Program-made: the position numbers and the translations under genes
Source of the DNA: Setaria digitata
Lineage: Eukaryota; Nematoda; Chromadorea; Rhabditida; Setariidae
Reading direction: 5' to 3'
Assembly (NCBI GenBank): GCA_003640385.1
Contig: RCAB01000002.1
Location: forward strand, 248,001 to 312,000
DNA length: 64,000 bases
Shown here: positions 23,602-48,978 of the stretch, one piece after another
Numbering within the stretch: the stretch's first letter is position 1
Layout of the letters: every line of letters starts with the position of its first letter
Notes under the pieces: model-generated
What the model was told of the DNA's origin: nothing
Database searches by the model: none
Seen by the model: only the letters and a program-made list of their open reading frames with translations

Positions 23602-26034
23602 ATGGCAATGTTTGGTATGGACAATGAAAAGAAGACTCTGCTCGTTCAAGAGGTATATCGAAGGCCCCTTATTTGGAAAGTAAGTTTACACCGTGATTTT
23701 TGCAACTACCTGTTGCGATCTTTCCATATCGTTTCTTTTTTTTAAAGCTTTTTGTTACATGTCATAGCATCATTTTTTTTTCAGGTAACTGATCCACGAT
23801 ATAGCGATATTCCTGCTCGTTGGCTTGCTTTTGAGGAAATAGCCCATGAGCTTAGTGATGATGAATTAGTCTTCACAAGTCAGTTATTCAGATTATCAAA
23901 TGAACTAAGTATATTTTAATTTTGCCATGTGTTAATCACATTTTATTCACACTTTCATTTTTTTTTCTCGTTTTTTCCATGATGAGCAGTAGTTTGGAAG
24001 AATCTGTTGTATTTTAAAAACGTGACAATACTACTTGACTCTTGTTTCAGATAGCTGCATTCATTTAAGGTGTAAAGGTACTCCTTGCAGAAAGAATAAG
24101 GGAGTTGGCAAGGATTTTAGAATCATTGATAACTCGATACTGAATGCTGATTGAATTTAAGGAGTCTTAGTTTCTTAAAAACATGGATCCTGCAGCAACT
24201 TTTTTGAAAGGGTTGATAGCAGAATGAAACACCGAAAATGATCTTTTCTAGGCTTAATCAATAAACTATAACAAAACTTCAGGTGATATGATCAAGGTAG
24301 CTTGGAAGAATATGATGGATTATTATAATCAGATACGTCGTAGACACGATCGAGCAATTGCTGCTGGTTTTGATCCACCAGATTCAAAGTGGCAATTTTT
24401 TAACTTGATGCATTTCACGAGACAAGATAAGCCACCAGTGAAGAGGCGATACAATTGGATGCAACCATCAAAAGTTCCTTATTTATCATTGTTATTAATG
24501 TTTTCATAAAATGTATTATAAATTATACTTATTCATTTGGCTGATGTTGAACGGGGACAGCAAATTTAAGTGATTGGATTATGCGAGTTAAAGCGGATCA
24601 GTACTGTCGAGATTTTTTACAAAAGACATGGAAGCTTAAATAATATTAGACTCTTGTACACAAGATGTTGTGATGTACATCATTACCCACGTTTTTTATT
24701 TATGTGACACGAATTACACTTTTTGCTGTAATGTTAAAGAAAAAAGTTTTCAGATTCCTCGTACTGGTGAATCCCTTGTCGCTCAGGATGATGAAGTGTT
24801 GGTTGGTTTCCATTTTTTTATTCTTATTCTTGTCCATTGTTTTAACTGTGCTCTTTTTCTGTTAGAATTCCAACCTTTACTTCTCTGACTTTATTAGATT
24901 CAAATGCGTAACAATTACGAAGCAGCCTTTGCCAACCATGTCGTCACTCCGAAAGTAGAAGCGCAGCGTATGAATTGTGTTACACCAAGAACAAAAGAAT
25001 CTGAAAAGTTCGTTTTTTAATTTAGCTCATTTTTTCAGAGAAAGTTAATGTTTTTACGGTCTTGCTTACAAGAAATATTTTAGGGCGCGTTTGAAGGCAA
25101 AACGTGAGGCTTTGCGTGATGCAAATATGGTGCAATCGACAGCATCACCGGTAGCTAATGGTACTTTTGCTGGAACTCGCAGTGGAAATAAGATTTCTTA
25201 TAATCGTACAAGAGCTGCAACGCGGGCGAAATTAGAAGTTACCCTAACGGAAACACCCGAAAGTGATCCAGATTATTTAGAACCAAGTGAATCTCAGGAA
25301 ACAAAAGAATATATATTGCCAACTCGCCGTCGCGGAAGACAACGAAGAGATATTTACTCTCCTGAACCAGGTGGTGCTGTGTTACCGTCAAAATATCGTT
25401 GTGTAATTCCTACGACAAGATCTGCGAATACCTCACTCAGGAAAATAAATGGAGTACAAAAACCGCAAACTGTCGAACATTCATCGACGAAGCAGGAAGT
25501 GGGTGATGCTGATTCCTCACTTACTTTCGGTAATTATTATGTTTGTGTAGGTATTTAAGTTTCCATGTCATCTTTGTTAAAATTTTGTAATAACACTGAT
25601 TAAACGGGGAAGTTTAATATGAGCAAAAAATGTGGTACACATTGTAAGGATTGCACGATTTTTTTTTTTTTTTTTTTTTTTTTTTGGAAGATGTATCTAT
25701 TATATTAAATTAGTTTACGCGAAATGCGGAATTTGCATGACTTTTTTAGACCTTTTCTTTAGATTCATTGTTACAGTCATTTGTACAAAGAGTTATTAGT
25801 ACGTTTTTAAACAGTTTTGCAATATTATCCTGGTCATTCTGGAAACAAATTCCATATTTAAGAATATTACATCTCAAAGATTTTGTAGCCGAGCATGTTG
25901 CGACAAGATTATTCAAAATCAAAGAGAAATCATTGGGCGATTATTATCGCATATGTGACACGGTAGAAAAATTACTGGATGATGCGGAAACAGCGCTGGA
26001 TATTGTGGACACTGATATCATGCTTACTGATTAA
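23602..26034 (+). CDS. MADF-domain protein (Myb/SANT-like adaptor)
   Basis: Likely nuclear DNA-binding or chromatin adaptor protein. Exons: 23602-23679, 23785-23878, 24283-24473, 24754-24801, 24898-25007, 25084-25529, 25763-26034, all in phase, giving 412 aa. The MADF domain covers about residues 12-110: LVQEVYRRPLIWKVTDPRYS, RWLAFEEIAHEL, VAWKNMMDYYNQIRRRH, with the conserved tryptophans, ending in a WQFFNLMHF segment. After it come a Lys/Arg-rich middle, an acidic TETPESDPDYLEPSESQE segment and the basic RRRGRQRRD, which looks like a nuclear localisation signal. The C-terminal exon is a mostly hydrophobic then helical region (FVAEHVATRLFKIKEKS) that I cannot assign to a domain. C. elegans has several MADF genes; the orthologue is not clear. 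The 24801 donor (GTTGGT) and 23878 donor (GTCAGT) were chosen on phase. Confidence 0.8.
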
Positions 26035-29000
26035 ATTTTTATTTTGTCGAACAACATTGTATTCATCAGTGGATTTTCTGTTAAATTTTTACTTTGTTTT
26101 ACTTTTAACAGGGGGGAGTTTCTGTTTTGTGGATAGCACTGAAAGAAAGAAGAATCGGTTCAAGAAAATTGTTTCTATTTCGCATTTCACATTTATTCTT
26201 TTCTTGGTCTGGAAGGTTTTAAAAGCATCTAGGATTTCAGTTCTTTCCCTAATTTCAGCGCCTGCATCTAATAGCTCTTCTCATTAGGATTTATCAAAAA
26301 ACATTTTGTTTTTGTTCCTCTTTTTAGGTTCGGTTAGCACTTATCCTGTTGTAATTGATTTCTGTTTTCTTTATCGAATTTCGTAATTGTATCGGTTTTT
26401 GTTAATTTTACTACACTTCTTCTGTTGTTCCTCATTTATTAGTGTTTATTTTATAGAATTTTTGTGAATAGAATGATTTCAAGTGTTGTAAATCCTTCTT
26501 GTTTTTGCTCTCTAAAATTTTGCTATATATCAGTATTAGCAGGAAGTCTTTTTGCTAATTCGAGATGCTTCACAGGTTTGTTATGTTTTGCATAAATTAT
26601 GCTAGCAATGGTGTTGTTACACGGTAGGAATGTAAATATATTTTTGGTAAATTTAATACATATGGGTAAGTAGAATGAGAGATTTTACGTCGAAATTTGC
26701 TTTTGTTAAGTAATTATATGGAATTTATATATGCATACTTTATTTGTTGTATGTCGGTCCATAAAATTCATCAAGAAAATGAGGTGTAGAGAAGGGAAAA
26801 TTAAGCACTGATAATTAGATTTTTTTATTTGGATCTGTACGTTATTTCTTTTCTTTATTGTGGTTTACAGATTGTTTACCTAAGTTTGAGAAATACAATA
26901 ATTGTTGATTGGTGGAAAAAAAAAAACTTTGTTGCCCTTCGTTCATTACCAGATCTCCTTAGAAATACGCTCTCTCAAAAGTAATGTCGCTAATTTCTCA
27001 TGCGTTGCGTTTGAATTGTGGTAGTAGGGTTGGTAGTTAAAAAACTTTTTCGTTCTGTGAGACACTTCGCCATTTATAAAACTTTGGGTAAAATGAAAAA
27101 AAAAAACTTGTCTAAATCTAGAAACCAGGCAGTTATCTCTATTTAAAAAATTAAGAGAGTTTGATGTTCACTCTTACAAGGTTTTGAAGAATTTTAAATT
27201 ATTCTACAAATTATAAAGCAGTATGGATCTCTTGTTTTGCTTCGTGCTCTCATTTTCATATTTATTCTTTTTATCGATATGGTTTTTCACCAATTGATTT
27301 TCAACTACAGTGTAATAAGAAAAAGGAAGAATATTCGGTGCTGAATTACCACATATAATATCGCCTCAGTGTGTTCGTTACTATTTTCAACTAGCTGATG
27401 ATTACATATATTCTTCATTGGTCTCGTGTCGTTTTTTTTGGAACTTTTATTCTTTTATTTTATAAAATTGTAAAAGGAACTAATATTTACGATAAAATTT
27501 ATCTGAATATGCCGTCTGCAAATTTCAAAGGGTGGCATATAATAAGGTCTCGTAATTAATAACAAATTGGCTGTAATTAATAAATAATGCTACATTACTG
27601 ATCACTTTAGTTAGATCCCAGATTTGTCAATACTAAACAAATGAGTTGAAAATAATGGAAGACAATATCGTGCAATCTCGAATACTTCATATAGCACATT
27701 TGCAGTCTCGGAACTTTCATTTTGAATTGTCACTCATCAGATTGTCGGTCAATTGTTCTCGTCGCCAACAATGCATTAATAATTCCTGCGTTGGAAAGCA
27801 TTAAATTCCAACCTTTATCTTAGTTCTAGTTCATTAAACTATACATTTCAATAATTTTCATTTCATTATGAAATATTTCAAGGAGTTAAATGAACAAACA
27901 TTAAGATATTGCTAATTACTGGTCATATGAATATCAGTAAGGTATGATCTATCTATAAATCGACGTTGTTGCATATTGTTGTGACCTGCTATTTATTAGA
28001 AAAGGGGACAGTTTTTTTTTTCTTTTTTTTTTTAAATGCATCCCGTTATTTCAGCGAATGAAAATGAGCTTAGTCAGCTGATAATAATGATAGCGTGATC
28101 ACTAGTAATGATAGGTTCAATATTCATTTCGTTCTCTTACTATGTGGTACTGCTGTTAATCATTCCAGCAAAAGTGATTTAAATCTGAAAATAGTAAATT
28201 TGTTTTATCATAAATTAATTGCCGTTGAAATAATATGGTTTGGAATTAATCGTATAAATACTTCGAAAAAACATAAATTCTTAATTTTATTTCGAATATT
28301 TTCAATTTGAATAAATAATCCAATGGAAATTGTTGGATGAAATTGTTGGATGGTAGCTTACATTTTGCTAATAATAAAGGTGAGAAAGAAAATGTCAAAA
28401 TCCATTCGTGGTGAAAGGGAAAACTTTCACTTGTCTGATTCTTGTTTGGCCCATATTGTTTGTTTTCTCAAAAAATTCCGACGGTTTTTTATTTTCAGCA
28501 TGATTGAAAAACTTTAAATTACGTTCTACCGTTAATATGCTTTCTGTCTACAACAAATTTTAATTTCAAAACTTTGTACTTTTTTCCTAATGGAATTTAA
28601 TTGAATATGAAAAGTAACAATAAAACTGTTGCTAAAAAAAATATTTGAATTCTTTGCGTTCATGTAATTTAAAAAAGGTTCTCTGAATTGAGGTAAAAGA
28701 GAAGCAGACGTTAAATACTTTTTTAAGCATGTTGCCAAGATTATATTAAACAATGAAATAAATAGATGTCATTTTGTTCCAGAATTTTACCTGTGCCTTT
28801 AAAATTTCAATTTTTGTGATACAATTATGTTTCAAAATATGGTATGTGATGTAGGAATTGGACTTCTTGTGTGGATAACACGAGGAAAGTTTCTTGATGT
28901 TCAACGTTCTGTTTGGAAGAGTAGTTTTATATTGTATCAACGTTGTTATCGCACCGACGTCAAAATATATTCTGTTGAAATAGGTATTTAACATACGTTT

Positions 29001-29830
29001 TTCACATAATTTAAATCCATTGCATTTTACATGCCTCTTTCGTATTCAAAATATTAAAATGCACCAGGTATATATGAGAAATTTATCGTCGGTAAAAACT
29101 TCACCTTTTTTTAGCTAAATTTCATTAGTATCAACTTAGTCACTCATATCAATTTCTAACTTGATATTTCATGAAGATATGAAAGGAAATAAATTGGCAT
29201 CAAATGAAATCATAAAACAACAACAAGAAAAAGTTCACTCTTTCTTTCGGTAATGTAGAGTTAGAAGTCTGAAAAATGAAATTCCCACACTAGTAATTGA
29301 GTAGTTCGAGACAGTAAATACTGCAACTATGGGATGGAAGCTTTAATTATTGTAATACTGAAGATAGGCATCTACAAGGAAGTATATTGGAAAAAGAAAA
29401 AGGCTGATTGATTTGAGCAACTTGTACGTTATAGTTTTCATGCATAGCAAGAAGGATTCATCAAGGATGTGTGGAATGGAACATAACGCCTAGCATCATC
29501 CCTTACGCAGCATTCGAAATAATTAATTTCTTGTCTTCGTCTTCACTACTTGAATTTCTTTCCTCGTCTTACATCAAATCCATAGTTTTGAACTAAAGAA
29601 GAAGTTAGCTTCTGTTTCAAAGCAAGTAAAACTAAAAGCTGATCAAAGATTGTCCTTTTGTTTGTATCAGAAATGATTTTCTGACGAGAAATTGTTCATT
29701 TTCCTTGATAAGTACAGTACATGAGAAAAGTCCTTATTCGACCAAAAAAATCACTGAATTTACAGGAATATTTAAGCGAAAGCCGTTGATCGGTTCGGCT
29801 TTTAGTTGTTTGATTGAATTCAGTGTTTCC

Positions 29831-30183
29831 CTACATTTCAAACACAGTCGCATTACCCGCAACGATTTGTGAGACCGTCCTTTCGGAGCATTTCTTCAGC
29901 GATATCACAGGCATTCTTTTTTCCTGTTTTAATTTGGGATATAGTGGTAAAATTGATTTTCTCAATTGTGCTATCACGTGACAATGTTCTCTTTTCCTCT
30001 TTCTGCAAGCAGTTTTGTTCTGTGTGGAAATTATTATTCATTTCTGTCCGTATTATTCCTTTGCCTTGAAAACTGTCAAGAGTCCTTTATGCATTTTATC
30101 TCTCAAAAGTGCAAGTTTTAATACTACCTGGATCGATTAGGTTGTGATCGATCCGATTTTTGTGATATTCCTTCAAGTGTGAG
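29831..30183 (-). other. Candidate two-exon 3' end of an unrecognised gene
   Basis: On the minus strand, 30183-30128 (after ATATAG, ending at CCAG|GTAGTA) joins in phase to 30002-29831 (after CTTGCAG), which ends at a TAG. The second exon encodes a basic peptide with RKREHCHVIAQLRKSILPLY and SERTVSQIVAGNATVFEM. A different frame over the same exon is also open, which weakens the case. No upstream exons were firmly linked. Confidence 0.2.
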
Positions 30184-32519
30184 CTATATTGACGTAATAA
30201 TCGTCCTGAAAATTTGATAGTTTCCACAGTATTATTTAATTACCAAAATTTCATATAATCTAAATTTTTCAACGTAGTTTTTCATGCTTCCTTACTATTT
30301 AAAGGAAATGAAAATCAATCGAAGCAAAATTTCTCAATCCTATAAATGCTGAATTTAATGCTCCGAAATGATTGCCTGATTTCGCCAAGTTAATGAAATA
30401 TTATTCATTTATCATTGAAATACCATTAATAACCAATACTTGGCACTGTCTTTCACTACTATCGCACCTCATCTGGTTTAATAACAGTATTGTTGTTGAA
30501 CAAGGCCAATCCTTGCTACTTTTTCACTTGGCTAGTATCTTTTGAGAAAACTCTGCTTTTTGCTCTAGTAACTATCAATTAGCAATTTGCTAATTTATCA
30601 TTGATTTAGAATGATTTCATATTTCCGGAAACACTGAAGAATGTAGCCCGCAGTTTTTAAAGCATACTGGAATATAACTTGGAAAATACAACACATGGAT
30701 TTTAACAGTGCTTTTGAAATAATTTTACTACTGCTATATTATTGTCCTGTGTCGTGGGAGCATTTTTTTTAAATATATTAGGAATTTTTCGTATTGTGAT
30801 CAGGGCTGTAGAAGAATTATTTGGAATTACTTGGAAAAAAACAATGATAAAGTCTTGATGAAGCAAAGATTTACTACTTCTGCTGACCTCACAACAATGT
30901 AATTGCATTTGTAAAAGTTTTAAAAAGCAGTAATGAAATTTCGGCCATAATTTAAAGCGTTGAATAAGTCACACCGATATTTTGGCAATAATTGCAACAG
31001 TTCCATAACTATTAGCTTATTCAACGTATTTGAACTTTTCAAAAAAATTATGGCGCTATAAATGTTGCACAGTGAACAAAACACAGTGCATTCCGGAACT
31101 CTACATCCGTTTTTAGGAAAACAAAGCGCTTATCCACTTTAATTCTTCATAATCCATAGGTGTTTCTTCAGTATCTTCCATATTTATACATGCAAATAAG
31201 TCAGTTGTTAAACAAGTTGAATTAGTGATAGGCGTTATTTAACTTTTAATTTATTAGGAAAACTAAGAATTTTTACATCCAAGTTTGAAACCCATACTAT
31301 TCTAACGTATCAAAATGATGTGCAAAGTATATCATTCTGTGTAACTAACAATGAAAGACAGTCTATTCTTCTAAAAGACGGCTTAACTAGAAATGTCCAC
31401 TTGGTGCCATTAAATAAAATTTGTCCCTTGAAATAATTTAATACAATTACAAATGTACACCACTGCAGAGCACTTGACACGTGCCACCTCAGCCCCCGCT
31501 AATATTATTATATTAAACATTTGTAGTTTAAGTTTAAATTGCTGAATTATCGCTGATCAAACATTATTTCACTTATAAAACATAAGTTTTTTAATGCGAA
31601 AGGTGCAAACTTTTTGTTCAGAATTCAAAAATTATTCTTTTTATTTGACTCTTTATGTGCAGATGTTTTCATAATATATAAACAATAATATATATTTTTC
31701 TGGAGAGAGTGAGGGAGAGACGAAATGGGCGTTCCAGTTCTTTTCTTCATTTCTTGATAAAATTTTTTGAAAAGGAGGATTTTTTTTTCTTTAAGACATT
31801 AAATTTTCACTCAAGCCAAATGAACAGAAAAAAATGAACCAAACATCGGCGGTGTGATCTTAGTCGCTACCATTTCAAAGTTTGCCTATATAAAAGTACA
31901 CCGGCTGGCAATCTTACACTGGGCTGGATTACGTCTGTGTTTGCCTGTTTGTCTGTTATCTCATCAAGTGCTTAGAATGCCAATGAAATAAAGAATTGTT
32001 GACCTTCAAATTCTATTTTATATGAGAAACCCGCGGATATATTTAATACATGTAGCCATGCATAACACTTAAATAGTTTCCAAACAGTCAATTCAGTAGC
32101 GCAAATAAATATGGATGGGTTGCTGTAATTTACTGTTTTTTTTTTTTTCTAGTAATGTCTGAACTTCCGCTCATAAATGCCTCGTTTTCTTACATTTTGG
32201 CTTTTTCGTTTCATCATATATGCTTATGACCACATCTTAAATTAATGACCATTCAATATAACTTATTCTTAACTTCACTTTGATCATAATTTTCGGACGT
32301 TATTTTTCAACACGTTTGAATAAATTCATATTATGACATATTTTCAAAGCAGTAGAGTCAATTGTTTCTAGGTAGTTGCTTTAGTTTACCTCATCATATT
32401 TTCCTTATTTTTAATTTTGGAATTTCAAATTTGCCATTTGCTATTCGTAGCTTGAAAAAAGAATTTCTTCGAAGGCTAACTAGCAATCATTAAGAGAAGT
32501 TCAACAATTTAAGACTTAC

Positions 32520-32666
32520 TGAAATTTCAGTATCTGATCTCATACAGTCTCGCATGGGTCGGTGGAAAACATTTCTGATTAATGTTATCTTTCCTATCTC
32601 TTTTTTTGCTTTACTGGACGCTACCAAAGACAATTGTTTCGTGAGTGAAAGTGGTACGTTGTTTCC
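32520..32666. other. Segment with exon-like signals on both strands
   Basis: Minus strand: 32666-32520 is 49 open codons (includes KQLSLVASSKAKKEIGKITL) ending at a strong GTAAGTCTT donor. Plus strand: 32531-32640 is open between TTTCAG and GTGAGT and includes SRMGRWKTFLINVIF. Both cannot easily be real. AT-rich DNA yields such frames by chance, so I make no choice. Confidence 0.15.
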
Positions 32667-33124
32667 CTGTTGTATTTCAGTTGCGAGAAACAAACATCGA
32701 TTGATTTCCAAGTTACTTCACTTTTTTATATCTGGAATAAAATCCAAAAATTCACTTAAACTTTTATGTTTTCTAAAAGTATCCCGCATACTTAATGTCA
32801 TTCTTGAGATGTATAGGGGCGATAGACCTCATGGTGGGAAATTCTATAATAGACTGGAAACTTGACCTGTAATAACTGGCCATGAAAAATTACAATAAAC
32901 CTTAAATCAGAATAAATATATTCGACATCCCGGTCTACCTTATTTTTTTTTCTTGAAACGTTAACTCACTAAACTTTTTGAAACCAAATATTAAAAAAAA
33001 AAAAAAGAGAACGAAAAACCTCCTATCCACTCGTCTGACCAACTTTTCCTAATTAATGACCCCAGTGGCTGCGATCAGCTGGTGAAATTTAGGATATATT
33101 TGCTGTGACAAGGAACTGGAGACG

Positions 33125-33262
33125 ATGATGAAAAATATACTAATAGGAAAGGAAGACTTGCTAAGTATGGCGAAATCCATACAGCAAGGTGCGAAGTCGC
33201 TGAGAGCCAAATTTGAAACCGTTGTTGCTTTGGATGACTTCGCTTACAAAACTCATTTTAAG
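33125..33262 (+). other. Candidate coding exon, 46 codons
   Basis: An open frame from ATG to an AAG|GTTATA donor encodes GKEDLLSMAKSIQQGAKSLR then AKFETVVALDDFAYKTHFK. The residue mix is protein-like and unlike the Phe/Asn/Ile-rich chance frames nearby. It has no recognisable family, and no in-phase partner exon was found with confidence. Confidence 0.25.
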
Positions 33263-35339
33263 GTTATATTTTTGCATTCGTATGCATAAAAAAGCAAAAA
33301 GTTTTAAATTCTTAAATAGCATAAAAGGAACAAGAAAACTGAGGTGAAAATAGCAAAAATGAAAAGTTACAGAACCTCCAAATAACGCTATCATAAAAAC
33401 TAATTACCGTGGAATCGGTAACTGCACTTCGAGATTGTTTTAACCGAGATTATTTTAACAGGAAGGAAAAGCATGTAAAGTGGAGAAAAATGGATTGTAC
33501 GCAGTTGCCCGAGAATAGCAATCTTATATTTTTCCTTGTACATAAAAACCGATACCTAACCCAGAGATCAGTCATTACTGCCAGTAATTGCATCTGTGGC
33601 AGCCCTCACATATTACAAATCACTTTTCCCAGTTTTCAAATATGCCAAGAGCAACTCTTTAGAGAACTTTTCTTTTGCAATTTTAAGTTTTTGTTAACTT
33701 TAAGTTTCCAAAGAAAAGGATAAAATCAACACACCCTTTATTGGATCTTCCCTATAAACAAAACACATATATAGAATTATTCCCTTTGACCAGTTCGTTA
33801 GGAGTAAACGTTTGCAGAACTGTTCACAAATGCATGTTCATTATTAATTGTAATCAAGCCTAATAAATAAATTTTGACTTTTCACTAACCTCATACACAC
33901 ACTCGCAAAAATTTTTAATGTTAAAACTACATACTATCTTTCGTGCATTGAACATAAGTAAAATATAAATTAGATAGCAACAGTCTTTTCGAAACATTTC
34001 GCATTTAATAAGGATTCCAGAGAACTACAGGGACTCCGTACCTTCTATATACTCATCACAATCTATTCGTCATGAACCATTTTGAATTCGGATTCCAATA
34101 ATAAATCCATAAGAAATTCAGCAATCTTTCACACGCTTTGCACCAGATTTTGATGAAAGTTTTAGGGTTAATAAAAAAAAAAAGAAGAAACATTATTGCA
34201 CAGTTACTCAATCGACATAAAAACAAGGAAGCAAAATGTTGAAAGTTAAAAATCAAATTCTTCGTCTACAGTTTTGGGAAATTCGGGAGAAAATTCCAAA
34301 TATTAAACCCTAAATCAGCAATTTAAGTGGGAACATGAACAAATGTCGTAGATGCCAGATAAAAATCTTGCCAAAAAAATAATTACTGAAATAAAGCATT
34401 CCGAAATTTCTGAATGCACAGCAAGTTATCAGGACCAGAAAAAGGAACTAAGCACTAAAGCTAAAAATTGTAATAAAACATTCGGAAATTTTAAACTACA
34501 GTAAGGCAGTAAAATGTGCAAGAAACATGTAACACAAAAAAAGTTCTTTCTCGAAATCAATAATTGCAGTACGAAAACAAGACGACAAAAACAGAAACCG
34601 GGATCAATGGAAAAATGTCAATAGTGATTCCAGAAAGCACAACTTTTCTCAAAGAAACTCCGGAAAATTTATCATCACAGGAGAAAAGTAAAACCTGTCC
34701 CAATTTTTCAGTTTTTCTAAATCTATTAAAACATAAAAGTTTAAATGGGAAACACATATAAACCAAAACAATGTGATACAATCCTTAACGTATGCCAGAT
34801 GAGATCTACCATCAAGAATAGATGCAACACTCTTTCCAATGGCGTAATTGATAGCTTCAACTTTGACATGCATACTTGACCAAATTAACTGGTAAATATT
34901 AGGGAAATTTGTAATTACTTGAAATAGCAATTCTAAAAAAAAAGGGTTGTAGACTTGAAAAACTAAAGTGATAAAATTTCTGAAAAATCACAAAGAAATA
35001 GCGAATTCTTGACGAGGTAATGCAAAACCTGTAATCTACCAAGCAGTGTTGTCTGTATTCATCACTTCAGAGCTGACTCCTTACTCGGTCTTACAGCCTC
35101 TGCTTCAAATTTTTCCTCATCATGTAACCTGTAAAAATGATCGGATTAAAAGCTGGAAAATCAATGCTCTCTTGAAGAAAAAGATACTCTCAAACAGAAC
35201 AGCAGCTACTTATACAAATAAAAAATAATGCGCAAAACTATATTAATTGGGCTTATCAAGCAAATTTCATGAAAACCGAATTAATGGCGATTGCTAAACA
35301 CCTTTTCCTCTATATCGTTAAGTTATCTGAAAGGATATT

Positions 35340-47847
<12,508 letters not shown>

Positions 47848-48978
47848 ATCGTCTCCTGAAAGCTCTTTACAGACACTACCTGAATAATAAATACCACTAA
47901 ATTTTTCAAACGCGACAGATGAGCATCAACCACTAACTGTAAAACTTCATGAAATAGGCATTTAAATAATACGGAGGGAAATACATAATAAAATACTGAA
48001 GCGACATATTTGACAGACATATCATTTGTACAAACCTAGCCTACAACACATTTTTCTCCGAAAATCATGCGAGTATGCGTGAAATGGTAGAAGAGGTGGT
48101 TGCAGCAATGTTACCTTGTCTGAAAAACCTGAAGTTCCGGATGATCAACTTTCTAGCCCTTCGAATCCCGCACTGACGTAAATCATACTTGCAAAATCTC
48201 CATCGCACTGCAGGCGGCAACATCATATTTGAAGAATCAGTATTGTTTACTAAGGTCCGACATTAATATACTTCAGTCTTTCCTACACATGCAAATTCGA
48301 TGCTACTTACACATGAGTAATGGAAATGCCGTGCTGCTGGAATTTGCATATCCAAATGACAGCCTGGAGAGTGTAGGACTAAAGAAGAGCCGACAGGGAG
48401 TAAGTGCGGGACTGAGGTACCAACCACTGTCCTGTGAACTGTGTGGAGTCACTTCCGCACCTGCATCAACAATTACCACAACCTCACTAACCACCATGCG
48501 AATTTTAAGCAGTGAGAGATGAATTTTGTCTCGTAATCTGTAGCTCGTCGTGTAGCGGTTCAGGTCGAGACGTGACGTGAGGTACGGCGGCCACTACGAA
48601 CGAGTAAATATGAAGGTTAGGGAGGGGTTAGTAGCACGATGACGTCAAAAGCGATTTCACGCAACTTCCCATCATGCAACAATCCTACGGTAGCTGAACT
48701 TTCAAACGGAGGGAATTGTAAACGGTAAAATGCGGCTTGTTAATGAGAAGATGGACTGGAAGAGGGAATTGGCCACGTTCGTCCGGATTATCGGGCATCC
48801 TCATATGGGGCTCCGTCGTTTGGCCAGGTGTTGGTGCAGAACTGTTATTGTATAGAAATCGTGGGTCACGTACGATTTTAACCTTAGTTCATTCTACCGA
48901 GCGTTTCATGCTTGTGATTGTGGACGTGGTGGGAGCTGTTTTTTTCTGATTTATGTCCTTCCAGAAGTGGTAGTTGAG
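47848..48978. promoter_or_regulatory. Divergent promoter region of PP4R3 and CHMP5 genes
   Basis: These 1.1 kb lie between opposed start codons. The right half is GC-richer. A full CRE palindrome TGACGTCA sits at 48640-48647 and a near match, CGTGACGTGAGG, lies at about 48575-48586, so an ATF/CREB-type factor could act here (inference). Acceptor AGs at 47857-47856 (minus) and 48963-48964 (plus) are the likely trans-splice sites. Open frames at 48229-48522 on both strands are not convincing. Confidence 0.5.

Larger units (their letters stand above)
26035..35339. other. 9.3 kb gene-poor region
   Basis: This is the largest gap in the window, between two convergent genes. It is strongly AT-rich with many stop codons. 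No family is recognised. Weak candidate exons on both strands are listed separately (29831-30183, 32520-32666, 33125-33262). Another open frame with possible splice ends lies at about 28840-28983. Known nematode microRNA seeds I could recall (let-7, lin-4, miR-71, miR-100) were not seen. It may be intergenic DNA, long UTRs or a poorly conserved gene. Confidence 0.4.

Noticed and set aside
25659..25686. Long poly-T in a MADF-gene intron, considered as a retroposon tail
   Set aside because: No flanking target-site duplication or element body was seen; simple homopolymer is sufficient.
26878..26890. ACCTAAGTTTGAG, one mismatch from the 3' end of the nematode SL1 leader
   Set aside because: Only 13 nt match, no donor GT follows, and no Sm site or SL RNA gene structure surrounds it. 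Chance is likely enough.
48155..48180. TTCGAATCCCGC, resembling a tRNA T-arm
   Set aside because: No matching acceptor stem, D-arm or anticodon arm on either strand.
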